Origin: Steromphala cineraria
Taxonomy: Eukaryota > Mollusca > Gastropoda > Trochida > Trochidae
NCBI GenBank assembly: GCA_916613615.1
Contig: OU744727.1
Coordinates: 844,593-908,592, forward strand
Length of the DNA: 64,000 nt
Reading direction: 5' to 3'
Position 1 is the first letter of the stretch, and each line of letters starts with the position of its first letter. A program made the translations under genes and the position numbers. The notes beneath the pieces are model-generated. The model saw only the letters and a list, made by a program, of their open reading frames with translations. It was not told where the DNA came from and did no database searches. Below, piece by piece: positions 1-9,539 of the stretch.

Positions 1-22
1 ATATGTTAAAATATAGCTGCAT

Positions 23-142
23 GGTTTCTCACGTGAAGAAAGGTTGTATATTGGAAAGAGTAAACATCAGATGGTTCCGACTGGATCAATTTTCTTTAAT
101 ACGATGAATTCATTTCGACCATTATGTGGGTCTTGTCAAGTA
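23..142 (-). mobile_element. 3'-end fragment of Penelope-like element
   Basis: This stretch matches the 3' terminal sequence of the complete Penelope-like element ending near 6727, in reverse orientation, including 'AGAGTAAACATCAGATGG' and the segment around 'CATTATGTGGGTCTTGTC'. It carries no coding sequence. The match stops at about 142, where the sequence becomes unrelated. It is one of four copies of this 3' end in the first 7.2 kb. Confidence 0.8.
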
Positions 143-1567
143 CTTATATATATGGTTTAAACATATTTATTTCAATAAAGAATTGGATTGGTAAACAAGC
201 TAAAAGCTTATGTTAATACCGCTCCAAAATACAAGATGTAGAACATGTCATGGTGAATTTACAAAAAATATATATATATCATTTATACAAACGCCAACAA
301 GGTAAACAACAAGTCATTGTGAATTTACAAAAGTTGTCTTATAATCTATAAAAACGCCAACATGATAACGAATGGTTGTTTAACAATTATGTTATTTTTC
401 TGAATAAATAAACACCAACAATCTTAAACACTACAACATAAAAAAAATGCCTATAATTCATATTTTATAAATCATTTATCAATTCATCAATAAGTTGCAA
501 ATCTGCCAGTTAAATTTATGAATTCGTGCACAGATATCAAAAGTTCATTATTAACACAAGAAGAACAATTTGGGTTTCCAAAAAGACCGATCTCAAATCA
601 AAACCTTTATTATAGAAGAACATATTTTGCCTTATATGGGTGTACAGAGGACATGTAAAAAAGTAATATGTCGAATCTTCATAGTTATGGCCACAGGAAC
701 AGGCGGGAATTTGTGATACAAATCTTTCAAACTTGTGAGCATTTAAATCGCTGCATTCAAGTCTAAGACGAGTGTGTATTATTTGAGAAAATCTATTACC
801 AAAATTTAAATTGAAAGTATGTACTATACATGATAGTTTCATTGGCTATAGCTTTTTTAAAAGTAGATAAAGATGGCGAATTTCTATGTTCTATTGGTAA
901 TGAATTCCATAATTTAACCGAGTCTGGAAGGAAGGATTTTGCATAATTTACAGTTTTACAGTTTATGGTCTGAAGTTTTGAGTCATCACGAAGACTGTAA
1001 TCAATAACATCTGATATTTTCGGAGGTACTAGGTTGCTAAGGTAACTTGGTGTATCATTATTGACCATTTTATAAAACAAACTCATTTTGTTAACATATC
1101 GTCTATGGCATAATGGTTTACAGTTCGTTTCTTTATATATTTTATCATGACTTGACCACGGACGGCACCACAAACGGTTCTCAGAGCATCAAGATTGAGT
1201 TTTTCTAACATTTCTGCTTGTTGCTTTGTACAATTATCCCATATATGACTGCAGTAGTCAAATACAGGTAGAATGTACTGTTTATACATGATCTCTAAAG
1301 TTTTTCGGTTCAATCTGTATTTTAGACTTCTCAGACAATTAACCATTGGCGCAACCTTTTTAACAATGTCGTTAATATGGTCGTTCCAAGAACAGTCATG
1401 TTGTAAAATAAGACCCAAATGTTTGTGACTTTCAACCGAGTCGATAATCTCATCTTTCATAGTCAAATCTGGCATTTGAACTGGTTGCAATTTACGAGTA
1501 CAACGAATGGAAACTGTTTTATTTGGGTTGAATGATACCTGCCATTTGTCTGCCCATTCAGAAATAC
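143..1567 (-). pseudogene. Decayed non-LTR retrotransposon (LINE), RT C-terminal part
   Basis: Reading the minus strand from about 1567 gives the end of a reverse transcriptase domain and the C-terminal region of a LINE. Recognisable parts are a 'NPNKT' segment, 'HKHLGLILQ' (thumb region), 'LPVFDYCSHIWDN', then 'KSFLPDSVKLWNSLP' and 'IIHTRLRLECSDLN', ending with a Cys-rich 'CSCGHN...FFTCPLY' segment. These are typical of Jockey/CR1-group LINEs of invertebrates. The reading frame changes at least twice (near 1150 and 830), the catalytic YADD region is absent, and the 5' part is lost at a TA microsatellite. From 536 down to 143 I see only AT-rich sequence, probably its 3' UTR. It is a dead copy. 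Confidence 0.8.
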
Positions 1568-1577
1568 TTATATATAC

Positions 1578-1640
<63 letters not shown>
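1568..1640. repeat. (TA)n microsatellite
   Basis: A near-pure TA tract lies exactly between the truncated LINE and the 3' end of the inverted Penelope copy. Similar tracts occur at 6729-6790 and 7189-7202, each also at a Penelope 3' end. Confidence 0.95.
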
Positions 1641-1642
<2 letters not shown>

Positions 1643-3556
1643 AAAGAGTAAACATCAGATGGTTCGGACTGGATCAATCTTCTTTAATACGATGAATTCA
1701 TTTCGACCATTATGTGGGTCTTGTCAAGTATGATTACAAATGGAAGGTAACATGTACTTATACAGGAACAAAATAATAAATCAATTCATATAATCAACAC
1801 ATAGTTGTGTGCTCAGATTGACAGTTAAGAAAACAGTCATGTGTTGTCAATCACGTAATGATTGCCCCAAGCACTAATGGCCGGGTGCAGTTTGAATACA
1901 ATAGAGTCAGTCAGCAAAGACGAATCCGTGTTGTCTTATCAATCACTTGATGGTCAGAGAGGTGTAATTAAACAAGCATGCTAATATATCACAATGGTAA
2001 TCACTTCCTCATGTGAGCTAACTGTTCATGTCCCACTGTTTAGTGTTGGGGAATACTTTTTGATAAAAAAGTTTCTTTTGTTTCAAGATTCATAGTTTTA
2101 TTTTCTGATTTTGCATAAACCTTGTAGAAAGGGAAAATATTAAAGTTACCATTGCTACATTGTGCTATGTGTTTGCTTATCTTAAGGTGGCGGAGATTAG
2201 GGTCATTAATTTGTTGTTTGTGTACCCGTACTCGCGCTTGTAAATTACTTGTTTGTCCTATGTAGGTAAGATTGCATGTAGGGCAACGAATTGCATATAT
2301 TACATCCTTAGATTTGCAATTCATTGTGTGTTTAACTCGGAAATCTTCTCCCGTTTCAAATTTAAAAACTTGACCTTCAATGATAACAGAACAAGTGCCG
2401 CACCTCTTGTCATGGCATTTTGTTACTTCAGCTTCAGTGTTGTTAGTGCTGAATTTTGCTCTAGTTAAAACCTTTTTAAGGTTATTTGGCTGCCGTTTGC
2501 TTTTTATGATAAGGGTTTTTTCAAGCATTGCTTTCAGCTTTTTATCTTGGTTTAGAAGGTTTAAGTTATCCTTAATTAGAGGGAACATATTGGGGTTATT
2601 TGGATTATGGGTACTGACAAATGTTATTGCACGTTTTGGTACCACCTTTTCTTTTGATGTTCTCAATTCTATAATGGTGTGGTTGGTTGCTTTTTCAATA
2701 CCCTTGTCTATCATATTTGAAGGGAAAGCCCGTTTTAACAGGGAGTCTTTAAGTTCTTCCAACCTTTTTTGTCGTAACTCACCATCCTTTATTATGGTAC
2801 ATATGCGCCGTGCTAGGCAGTAGGGGAGATTTGTTTTTACATGTTTTTCATGAGCACTCTTGAAATGAAGATAAAGTTGTGTGTCTGTAGGTTTATGATA
2901 AATGTCAGTGAAGAGTTTTGTGCCTTCCTTTTTGATAAGGATATCTAAAAATGGAAGTTCCTTGTGATTTGTTTCAATTGTAAATTTGATATTTGGATGC
3001 ATATTCTGCAATAGATTAAAAATATCCAAAATATCTCCCTTAGATGTTTGCCATAAAAGAAAACAATCATCCAGGTATCGTTTCCATTTTAAAATGAAAT
3101 CATCTGTAAATTCATCCCCATACTTGTTTCTCAGTTGTACATAAAGTTTTTCTTCAAGGTATCCTAAGACCAGGTTTGCATTCACAGGTGCAAATTTCGT
3201 TCCCATGGCTGTCCCTAATATCTGCACAAAAGGGATATCATTAAACTGAAAGGTGTTGTTTTCTAAAATGAATTTGGCTGACTCAATAATGAAAGATTTG
3301 TCAAATCTATTGTTTAAATTTTCAGGGTGTTTGTCTATCCAATATTCAAGAGCTTCCATTCCTAGTTCATGCGGGATATTGCTATAGAGGGATGTTACAT
3401 CAAAACTGACTAATTGAGTATCATCCGGCGTTTGGTCAGGAATGTAATTGAGAAAGTCTAAATCATCTCTTACATAACTTTTGATATTTGTAAGAAAGGG
3501 TTGTAGAATGATATCAATTATGTTGCTCAACCTGTGGGTCGGACAGGCTGGCCCAG
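1641..3556 (-). mobile_element. 5'-truncated Penelope-like element, inverted copy
   Basis: This is a reverse-complement copy of 4768-6690, nearly identical over about 1.9 kb. Its coding part (3555 down to about 2040, minus strand) encodes the core of the reverse transcriptase with the FDVTSLYSNIP, GTAMGTKFAPV and YLDD motifs, and the C-terminal GIY-YIG endonuclease. It lacks the N-terminal part upstream of 'GPACPTHRLSN'. Compared with the plus copy, one residue after FAPV changes (Asn for Tyr). A small frameshift near the C-terminus alters the last residues after 'LETKETF', so this copy is probably inactive. It abuts the plus copy head to head at about 3556, an arrangement known for Penelope elements. 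Confidence 0.9.
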
Positions 3557-4034
3557 CTGGGGTGCGACCCCAACAAACTATAAAGACCAACCCAGTGTGC
3601 CTGTGACCCCATCAAACATTCCCAAAAAGAATGAAGGTGCGACTCCAGCAAACTACAGAGACAGGCTGACTAACCAAAAAAGTATACCAGTGTTGCCATC
3701 AAACACCCCTAAAAGGAAGGAAGGCGTCAATCCAGAAAACTACTTAGACAGGGTACGCAGGCTTCAAGAGCAACAACAGCAAGACCAACAGCACATAACA
3801 TCGAGCCCACAAAATGAAATAGAGCCCAACACACCCCAAACAGAGAGTACAACTACCTCTTGTCAAAGTACAGGCCGACAGACCAGATCTCAAACTTCAC
3901 ACAGAGACGGTACCACATATATAGAAAACAAAACCAAGGATGGTATCATTGAGAAAACAGCTTCTTTTTTAGGAATAAGCCACAGGAAAAAGAAAACGAC
4001 CGACAGGAAAACTCCAAATCAGCCCCAAAGGTAA
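3557..4034 (+). CDS. PLE upstream ORF with N-terminal repeats (5'-partial)
   Basis: The open frame runs from the junction to TAA at 4032-4034. It has no ATG; upstream of 3557 the frame reads antisense through the neighbouring inverted copy, so the natural start has been lost. The protein begins with two and a half copies of a 25-29 residue repeat of the form GATPxNYxDR...PSNxPKxxE. A Gln-rich, probably coiled segment and a basic tail follow. I recognise no catalytic domain; it could be the N-terminal extension of the polyprotein. It overlaps the RT frame. At 3965-3971 it contains T TTT TTA in the frame needed for a -1 shift into that frame. Confidence 0.55.
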
Positions 4035-6298
4035 TCAATCTTTCTTCTTGTGAGCTAACTGAAACTCAGATAACAGTTTTAAAGTTAGGTTTAAAATTCA
4101 CACCAACACCGAAACCTAATCCACATGATTTAGAAAATGATGTAAAAAGCTTTTGCAGAAAAATGAGATTTGCAGATTACTTTTATCAGGAGGATGATAA
4201 TGATAATGAAGAAAACAATGCAGTTGATGGTAATCTAAATGTAGAATCTCTTTGTAAAAACAAATCAAAAACTATCCCCCCTAAAAGTAAAAATAAACAT
4301 TTAGAACATTTTCTTGATATTCTAACTAATCAACCCCTCACAAAAGCAGGAAATACTAAATCCAACATTAATCAAAAAGAAAGAAAAGCCATAGAAGAAC
4401 TAAAAAATAATAGCAATATCATAATCAAAGAAGCAGACAAAGGAGGGGCAGTGGTTATTATGGACTCGGATTATTATGAGTCAAAAATAATGGAACTACT
4501 ACAGGACCCAATTTCTTACAAAACCCTTCCTAAAAACATTGATCAGAAAATTATATCAAATCTCAACAAATTGATAAACAAACATGAGGACAATCTCACA
4601 AAGGATGAGGTAGATTACATTTTAAACTTTGAGTTCAAAACAAGTAATTTTTATGGCCTCCCTAAAATCCACAAATCTGATATAGTAAAAACACAAATAA
4701 ATCTACAAAACTCAGAATATATTCAAATTCTCAGACCCCTTGATCTTAAATTTCGACCAATTGTAGCTGGGCCAGCCTGTCCGACCCACAGGTTGAGCAA
4801 CATAATTGATATCATTCTACAACCCTTTCTTACAAATATCAAAAGTTATGTAAGAGATGATTTAGACTTTCTCAATTACATTCCTGACCAAACGCCGGAT
4901 GATACTCAATTAGTCAGTTTTGATGTAACATCCCTCTATAGCAATATCCCGCATGAACTAGGAATGGAAGCTCTTGAATATTGGATAGACAAACACCCTG
5001 AAAATTTAAACAATAGATTTGACAAATCTTTCATTATTGAGTCAGCCAAATTCATTTTAGAAAACAACACCTTTCAGTTTAATGATATCCCTTTTGTGCA
5101 GATATTAGGGACAGCCATGGGAACGAAATTTGCACCTGTGTATGCAAACCTGGTCTTAGGATACCTTGAAGAAAAACTTTATGTACAACTGAGAAACAAG
5201 TATGGGGATGAATTTACAGATGATTTCATTTTAAAATGGAAACGATACCTGGATGATTGTTTTCTTTTATGGCAAACATCTAAGGGAGATATTTTGGATA
5301 TTTTTAATCTATTGCAGAATATGCATCCAAATATCAAATTTACAATTGAAACAAATCACAAGGAACTTCCATTTTTAGATATCCTTATCAAAAAGGAAGG
5401 CACAAAACTCTTCACTGACATTTATCATAAACCTACAGACACACAACTTTATCTTCATTTCAAGAGTGCTCATGAAAAACATGTAAAAACAAATCTCCCC
5501 TACTGCCTAGCACGGCGCATATGTACCATAATAAAGGATGGTGAGTTACGACAAAAAAGGTTGGAAGAACTTAAAGACTCCCTGTTAAAACGGGCTTTCC
5601 CTTCAAATATGATAGACAAGGGTATTGAAAAAGCAACCAACCACACCATTATAGAATTGAGAACATCAAAAGAAAAGGTGGTACCAAAACGTGCAATAAC
5701 ATTTGTCAGTACCCATAATCCAAATAACCCCAATATGTTCCCTCTAATTAAGGATAACTTAAACCTTCTAAACCAAGATAAAAAGCTGAAAGCAATGCTT
5801 GAAAAAACCCTTATCATAAAAAGCAAACGGCAGCCAAATAACCTTAAAAAGGTTTTAACTAGAGCAAAATTCAGCACTAACAACACTGAAGCTGAAGTAA
5901 CAAAATGCCATGACAAGAGGTGCGGCACTTGTTCTGTTATCATTGAAGGTCAAGTTTTTAAATTTGAAACGGGAGAAGATTTCCGAGTTAAACACACAAT
6001 GAATTGCAAATCTAAGGATGTAATATATGCAATTCGTTGCCCTACATGCAATCTTACCTACATAGGACAAACAAGTAATTTACAAGCGCGAGTACGGGTA
6101 CACAAACAACAAATTAATGACCCTAATCTCCGCCACCTTAAGATAAGCAAACACATAGCACAATGTAGCAATGGTAACTTTAATATTTTCCCTTTCTACA
6201 AGGTTTATGCAAAATCAGAAAATAAAACTATGAATCTTGAAACAAAAGAAACATTTTTTATCAAAAAGTATTCCCCAACACTAAACAGTGGGACATGA
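3953..6298 (+). CDS. Penelope-like reverse transcriptase with GIY-YIG endonuclease
   Basis: The frame is open from 3953. The first ATG is at 4163 and gives 711 aa, but conserved-looking sequence precedes it (the segment 'LSSCELTETQ'), so translation probably enters from upstream. Numbering from that Met: an N-terminal PLE segment 'IIKEADKGGAVVIMD' (87-101), RT motif A SFDVTSLYSNIP with Asp254, motif B around 316-330, motif C YLDD (362-365), and a Cys cluster C582/C587/C590. The GIY-YIG nuclease lies at about 620-705, with the 'IY' and 'YIG' halves at 621-635, arginines at 643/645 and a late Glu near 693. All catalytic positions I can identify are present. The protein reverse-transcribes element RNA at a chromosomal nick. 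The ORF is uninterrupted to TGA at 6296-6298. Confidence 0.9.
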   Translation, partial: ENSFFFRNKPQEKENDRQENSKSAPKVINLSSCELTETQITVLKLGLKFTPTPKPNPHDLENDVKSFCRKMRFADYFYQEDDNDNEENNAVDGNLNVESLCKNKSKTIPPKSKNKHLEHFLDILTNQPLTKAGNTKSNINQKERKAIEELKNNSNIIIKEADKGGAVVIMDSDYYESKIMELLQDPISYKTLPKNIDQKIISNLNKLINKHEDNLTKDEVDYILNFEFKTSNFYGLPKIHKSDIVKTQINLQNSEYIQILRPLDLKFRPIVAGPACPTHRLSNIIDIILQPFLTNIKSYVRDDLDFLNYIPDQTPDDTQLVSFDVTSLYSNIPHELGMEALEYWIDKHPENLNNRFDKSFIIESAKFILENNTFQFNDIPFVQILGTAMGTKFAPVYANLVLGYLEEKLYVQLRNKYGDEFTDDFILKWKRYLDDCFLLWQTSKGDILDIFNLLQNMHPNIKFTIETNHKELPFLDILIKKEGTKLFTDIYHKPTDTQLYLHFKSAHEKHVKTNLPYCLARRICTIIKDGELRQKRLEELKDSLLKRAFPSNMIDKGIEKATNHTIIELRTSKEKVVPKRAITFVSTHNPNNPNMFPLIKDNLNLLNQDKKLKAMLEKTLIIKSKRQPNNLKKVLTRAKFSTNNTEAEVTKCHDKRCGTCSVIIEGQVFKFETGEDFRVKHTMNCKSKDVIYAIRCPTCNLTYIGQTSNLQARVRVHKQQINDPNLRHLKISKHIAQCSNGNFNIFPFYKVYAKSENKTMNLETKETFFIKKYSPTLNSGT
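3965..3971 (+). promoter_or_regulatory. Candidate -1 ribosomal frameshift heptamer (T TTT TTA)
   Basis: In the upstream ORF, codons TTT (3966) and TTA (3969) are preceded by T, giving the X XXY YYZ form. A -1 slip leads into the frame of the RT ORF. That frame is closed upstream by TGA at 3950-3952 and open from 3953 to 6298, so the site lies within the roughly 80-nt overlap. I see no strong stem just downstream; the following 40 nt are A-rich. A chance homopolymer, or a simple indel, is the main alternative. Confidence 0.35.
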
Positions 6299-6726
6299 AC
6301 AGTTAGCTCACATGAGGAAGTGATTACCATTGTGATATATTAGCATGCTTGTTTAATTACACCTCTCTGACCATCAAGTGATTGATAAGACAACACGGAT
6401 TCGTCTTTGCTGACTGACTCTATTGTATTCAAACTGCACCCGGCCATTAGTGCTTGGGGCAATCATTACGTGATTGACAACACATGACTGTTTTCTTAAC
6501 TGTCAATCTGAGCACACAACTATGTGTTGATTATATGAATTGATTTATTATTTTGTTCCTGTATAAGTTCATGTTACCTTCCATTTGTAATCATACTTGA
6601 CAAGACCCACATAATGGTCGAAATGAATTCATCGTATTAAAGAAGATTGATCCAGTCCGAACCATCTGATGTTTACTCTTTCTTATATACAACCTTTCTT
6701 CACGTGAGAAACCAACTCTCCTTATT

Positions 6727-6728
<2 letters not shown>

Positions 6729-6790
<62 letters not shown>
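6729..6790. repeat. (TA)n microsatellite
   Basis: A near-pure TA tract separates the 3' end of the plus-strand Penelope copy from a further 3'-end fragment in inverse orientation. It may be the insertion target or may be made by the element's 3' end. Confidence 0.95.
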
Positions 6791-6792
<2 letters not shown>

Positions 6793-7188
6793 AAAGAGTA
6801 AACATCAGATGGTTCGGACTTGATCAATCTTCTTTAATACGATGAATTCATTTCGACCATTATGTGGGTCTTGTCAAGTATGATTACAAATGGAAGGTAA
6901 CATATATTTATACAGGAACAAAACAATAAATCAATTCATATAATCAACACATAGTTTTGTGCTCAGATTGACAGTTAAGAAATCAGTCATGTGTTGTCAA
7001 TCACGTAATGATTGCCCCAAGCACTAATTGCCGGGTGCAGTTTGAATACAATAGAGTCAGTCAGCAATGACGTATCCGTGTTGTCTTATCAATCACTTGA
7101 TGGTCAGAGAGGTGTAATTAAACAAGCATGCTAATATATCACAATGGTTATCACTTCCTCATGTGAGCTAACTGTTCATGTCCCACTG
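6791..7188 (-). mobile_element. Penelope-like element 3'-UTR fragment
   Basis: About 400 bp match the reverse complement of the 3' UTR of the PLE, from the terminal 'AGAAAGAGTAAACATCAG' to 'CATGTCCCACTGT' just before the RT stop codon. A few substitutions separate it from the copies at 1641-2039 and 6299-6690. A short TA run follows at 7189-7202. No coding sequence is present. Confidence 0.85.
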
Positions 7189-7202
7189 TATATATATATA
7201 TA

Positions 7203-7356
7203 TGCATTTTAATTTTGTTATTTTCATTTCTCATGTAAGGTGAGGTTCTCGGTGAGGTATTCAGATAAGCAAAGATTTGCTTGTTTACCGAACCGAATTC
7301 TTTAATGAATTTGAAATATGAACTATTTCTCATGTAAACAACTGGCATATTACTTC
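7203..7356. other. Unassigned sequence between PLE fragment and DIRS relic
   Basis: I see no feature of its own here. In the minus strand a frame is open through it and may be a continuation of the decayed tyrosine recombinase region to its right, but I cannot recognise motifs. Confidence 0.3.
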
Positions 7357-8098
7357 TTAATGCATACCTTTTCTAAGCAGCATAACCATAGCCGTACTTG
7401 CTAACAGTAGATTCAGCTCTCGACTGACGCAACAGGTCAGGCAAACCAGCAGCAAGCTCAGCCACTTCATCAGGCAATGATGAGAGGTCACTCCGGTAAG
7501 CATCATTAAACGCATCTGTAACACACAATATAAAAAATCAACGAAAATCAATCAATAAGGCAATCGTGTGAAAATTCAAATCATGTTCACCAAATAATCC
7601 ACCTTTGATCCTGCTAGGAATATAAGACTCTCTTAAAGTAGGAAGATACATATGTGATTTTAACTCAGGTTTGAACATTGAGTTTTTACACAATAGAAAC
7701 AAAAGAATGTAGATTTCAACTCTGGAACTACTAACGTTCCAACAGCTCTTAAAGCTCTTGGTACCAGACAAATTGGGGGTACTATCCAACTCATGGTTCC
7801 TCCCCATGAAACTGTGAAGGTATCTACAGCTGTGCATCCTGGATTACTGTATCTAGAGTTGAAATTCTCCAACTAAGTGTTATAGTAAGATGCAAATCTA
7901 TCAACATGATGTGGATCCCATATCTTGTCAATAGCTTGGAAGACAACACTTGTTATACTCCAATCATCATAGTCCACAAGCCGACTAAGGTAATCTGCTT
8001 GTACGTTCTCATTACGAGGAAGCCATTGAATGTTAAGATCTATATTATTTTTGACGCAAACATCAAATTTGTCCATGGCAATGGATTGGCATTAGTAT
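7357..8098 (-). pseudogene. DIRS-like (tyrosine-recombinase) retrotransposon relic
   Basis: Reading the minus strand from about 8076 gives the RNase H end of a DIRS-type polymerase: 'IQWLPRNENVQADYLSR', 'DYDDW', 'DPHHVDRFASYYN'. It then gives 'FNSRYSNPGC', 'DTFTV', 'PPICLVPRALRAV' and 'GTLVVPE', a block characteristic of DIRS/Ngaro elements. Around 7515-7367 another frame reads 'DAFNDAYRSDLSSLPDEVAEL' (partly) and 'LLRQSRAESTVSKYGYGYAA', the start of a tyrosine recombinase, followed by TAG where Trp is expected. Frames shift between segments and the RT catalytic core is missing. This element type integrates with a tyrosine recombinase rather than a DDE integrase. The copy is dead. Confidence 0.75.
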
Positions 8099-8312
8099 TT
8101 TTTATATATGTATATATACACGGGCGTAATCTTAAATATCTTCTTATTCCATATGCTTCTCTTACTTCTATTTTTGTTTGACATCCAACTGCATATAGTC
8201 CTCTTGTTTCGCATGAATATGCTTTTTGTTATCATGCTACGTATGAGCATACTGCTTTGGTTTGGATTTCAACCTTTTACATGAATCTTTTAACAAACTA
8301 TTCCTATGGTAC
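8099..8312 (+). repeat. 200-bp segment of the 5-kb TIR element (left copy)
   Basis: This segment, from 'TATATACACGGGCGTAATCT' to 'AACAAACTATTCCTATGGTA', recurs at 14689-14890 in the same orientation at roughly 90% or better identity by eye. It recurs inverted at about 12690-12900. It lies immediately left of the broken LINE, and its partner lies immediately right of that LINE's 3' tail, as if it were a very long target duplication of an insertion into the older TIR-element copy. Confidence 0.7.
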
Positions 8313-9306
8313 AACATTAATTAGTCCCTCAGTGGCCGGTGAACAAGGCATGTTAAATAACGTGTATTTTTATTCCATTAAGTGGAGACTATCTTACAAT
8401 CCTGACAAAAGCTGTGATATGGTATTTAAAGCAGTTATACCTCACGATGTTCAACTGTGTCTAAAACTGGGCGTTAGTGTACTGTCTGTAACCGATAATA
8501 CAACATATGCGGGAACATTGATTAGCAGTGGAAAGCAGTCTGAGAGAACACATAGAGCGTGTAAGAAAGCAAGAAGATCGGTGTGTTCCCTGAGAAAAAT
8601 TGGTTCAAAACCCGGAGGTATCAATCCAATTGGATGTGTCAAAATATGGCAAAGAGTTATCCTTCCCCGCGCATTATACTCATGCGAGCTGTGGTGTCGC
8701 TTTAGCAAATCTGAATACACAGAGATGGACCGAACCCAACGTCTGTTTGCTCGAAATGTACAAAATCTGCACTTATAATCGTCCACACTGGCAACTGTCC
8801 AAAATCTTGGACTATAGTCCATGCAAGGATATATTGATAAGCTCAAGCTATCTTTGCTGTGCAAATTATTCAATTATAATATTGATTGTGTTCATAAACA
8901 TATATTTCATTTCAGATATGGACCATATATTGTTAATTAAGTGTGCAAATCCTCAGTAACTCATGACCATCTCATTATACTGCAGAAATATGAACTCTGG
9001 TCATATGTTGAGGACTATTTCAGAATTGGGACGTTTCCATATAAAGCTACATGAAAACAGATAGTAATAAAACCATTACAGAATATGAACAGTTCCAATG
9101 GAAACAAATTCTTAGCAATCTTCCAGAGATTGCTCGATATGCCGAAATACATTTTGAACTGAAACCACATAGACTGTGGGGTACATGTATGTGTGAGCTA
9201 TTTGACATGAATATAAAAAGTGTGTTTAGTCTCATCAAGCTTGGTGTTCTACCTATAACACCAGGTGTGTGTCTGCTGTGAGAGAACACAACTAGTGGCA
9301 TAGTCT
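8313..9306 (+). pseudogene. Decayed LINE, left part (RT thumb and C-terminus)
   Basis: A frame to 8778 reads 'IKWRLSYNPDKSCDMVF', 'LGVSVLSVTDNTTYAGTLIS' and 'VILPRALYSCELWCRFSKSE', ending 'QRLFARNVQNL'. This is the region after the catalytic YADD in LINEs. Other frames up to 9290 continue with C-terminal segments such as 'YELWSYVEDYFRIGTFP' and 'FELKPHRLWGTC', with several stops and frameshifts. The LINE is 5'-truncated and is interrupted at 9306 by the 5-kb TIR element. Its continuation is at 14332-14688. Confidence 0.75.
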
Positions 9307-9525
9307 GTTACGACGTAAGATGTAATAAACGCGGTAAAATGTAATAACTGCGGTAAATTGTAATAAAAACGCGGTAAGATGTAATACTGCGGTAAATTGT
9401 AATAAAAATGCGGTAAAATGTAATAAACACAGGTGCGGTAAAATGTAATAAGGGGGTGCGGTAAGATATTACTAAAAGGTGCGGTAAATTGTAATACAAT
9501 ATGCGGTAAAATGTAATAATCTTTC
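9307..9525 (+). repeat. Left subterminal array of GCGGTAAAATGTAATAA units
   Basis: About 11 degenerate copies of GCGGTAA(A/G/T)(A/T)TGTAATAA lie head to tail with variable 1-6 nt linkers such as AACT, AAAAAC and GGGGGT. They point inward from the left terminus. The right end (14078-14331) carries the same motif in inverse orientation. Confidence 0.9.
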
Positions 9526-9539
9526 CACAATCTTTGATA

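Larger units (their letters stand above)
3557..6727 (+). mobile_element. Penelope-like retroelement (PLE), nearly complete
   Basis: The element starts at the head-to-head junction and runs through an upstream reading frame, a long RT/endonuclease frame (stop at 6298) and a 3' UTR of about 430 bp, ending in a TA microsatellite. Copies of its 3' end recur at 23-142, 1641-2039 and 6791-7188. The class is set by an RT with YLDD joined to a C-terminal GIY-YIG nuclease, a combination specific to PLEs. Near-identity to the inverted copy implies recent activity. The true 5' end and start codon are not visible because the element begins inside a repeated protein motif. Confidence 0.9.

Noticed and set aside
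2253..2823. Plus-strand frames within the inverted PLE, and their mirror at 5500-6070
   Set aside because: They are antisense shadows of the RT/endonuclease gene, present in both copies.
3534..3556. A GTG start for the PLE upstream ORF
   Set aside because: This lies in the neighbouring inverted copy and is not a eukaryotic start. The natural N-terminus is missing.
7367..7515. A spliced host exon derived from a tyrosine recombinase
   Set aside because: Acceptor- and donor-like sequences flank it, but a TAG replaces the conserved Trp and the adjoining DIRS relic is frameshifted, so decay is the simpler reading.
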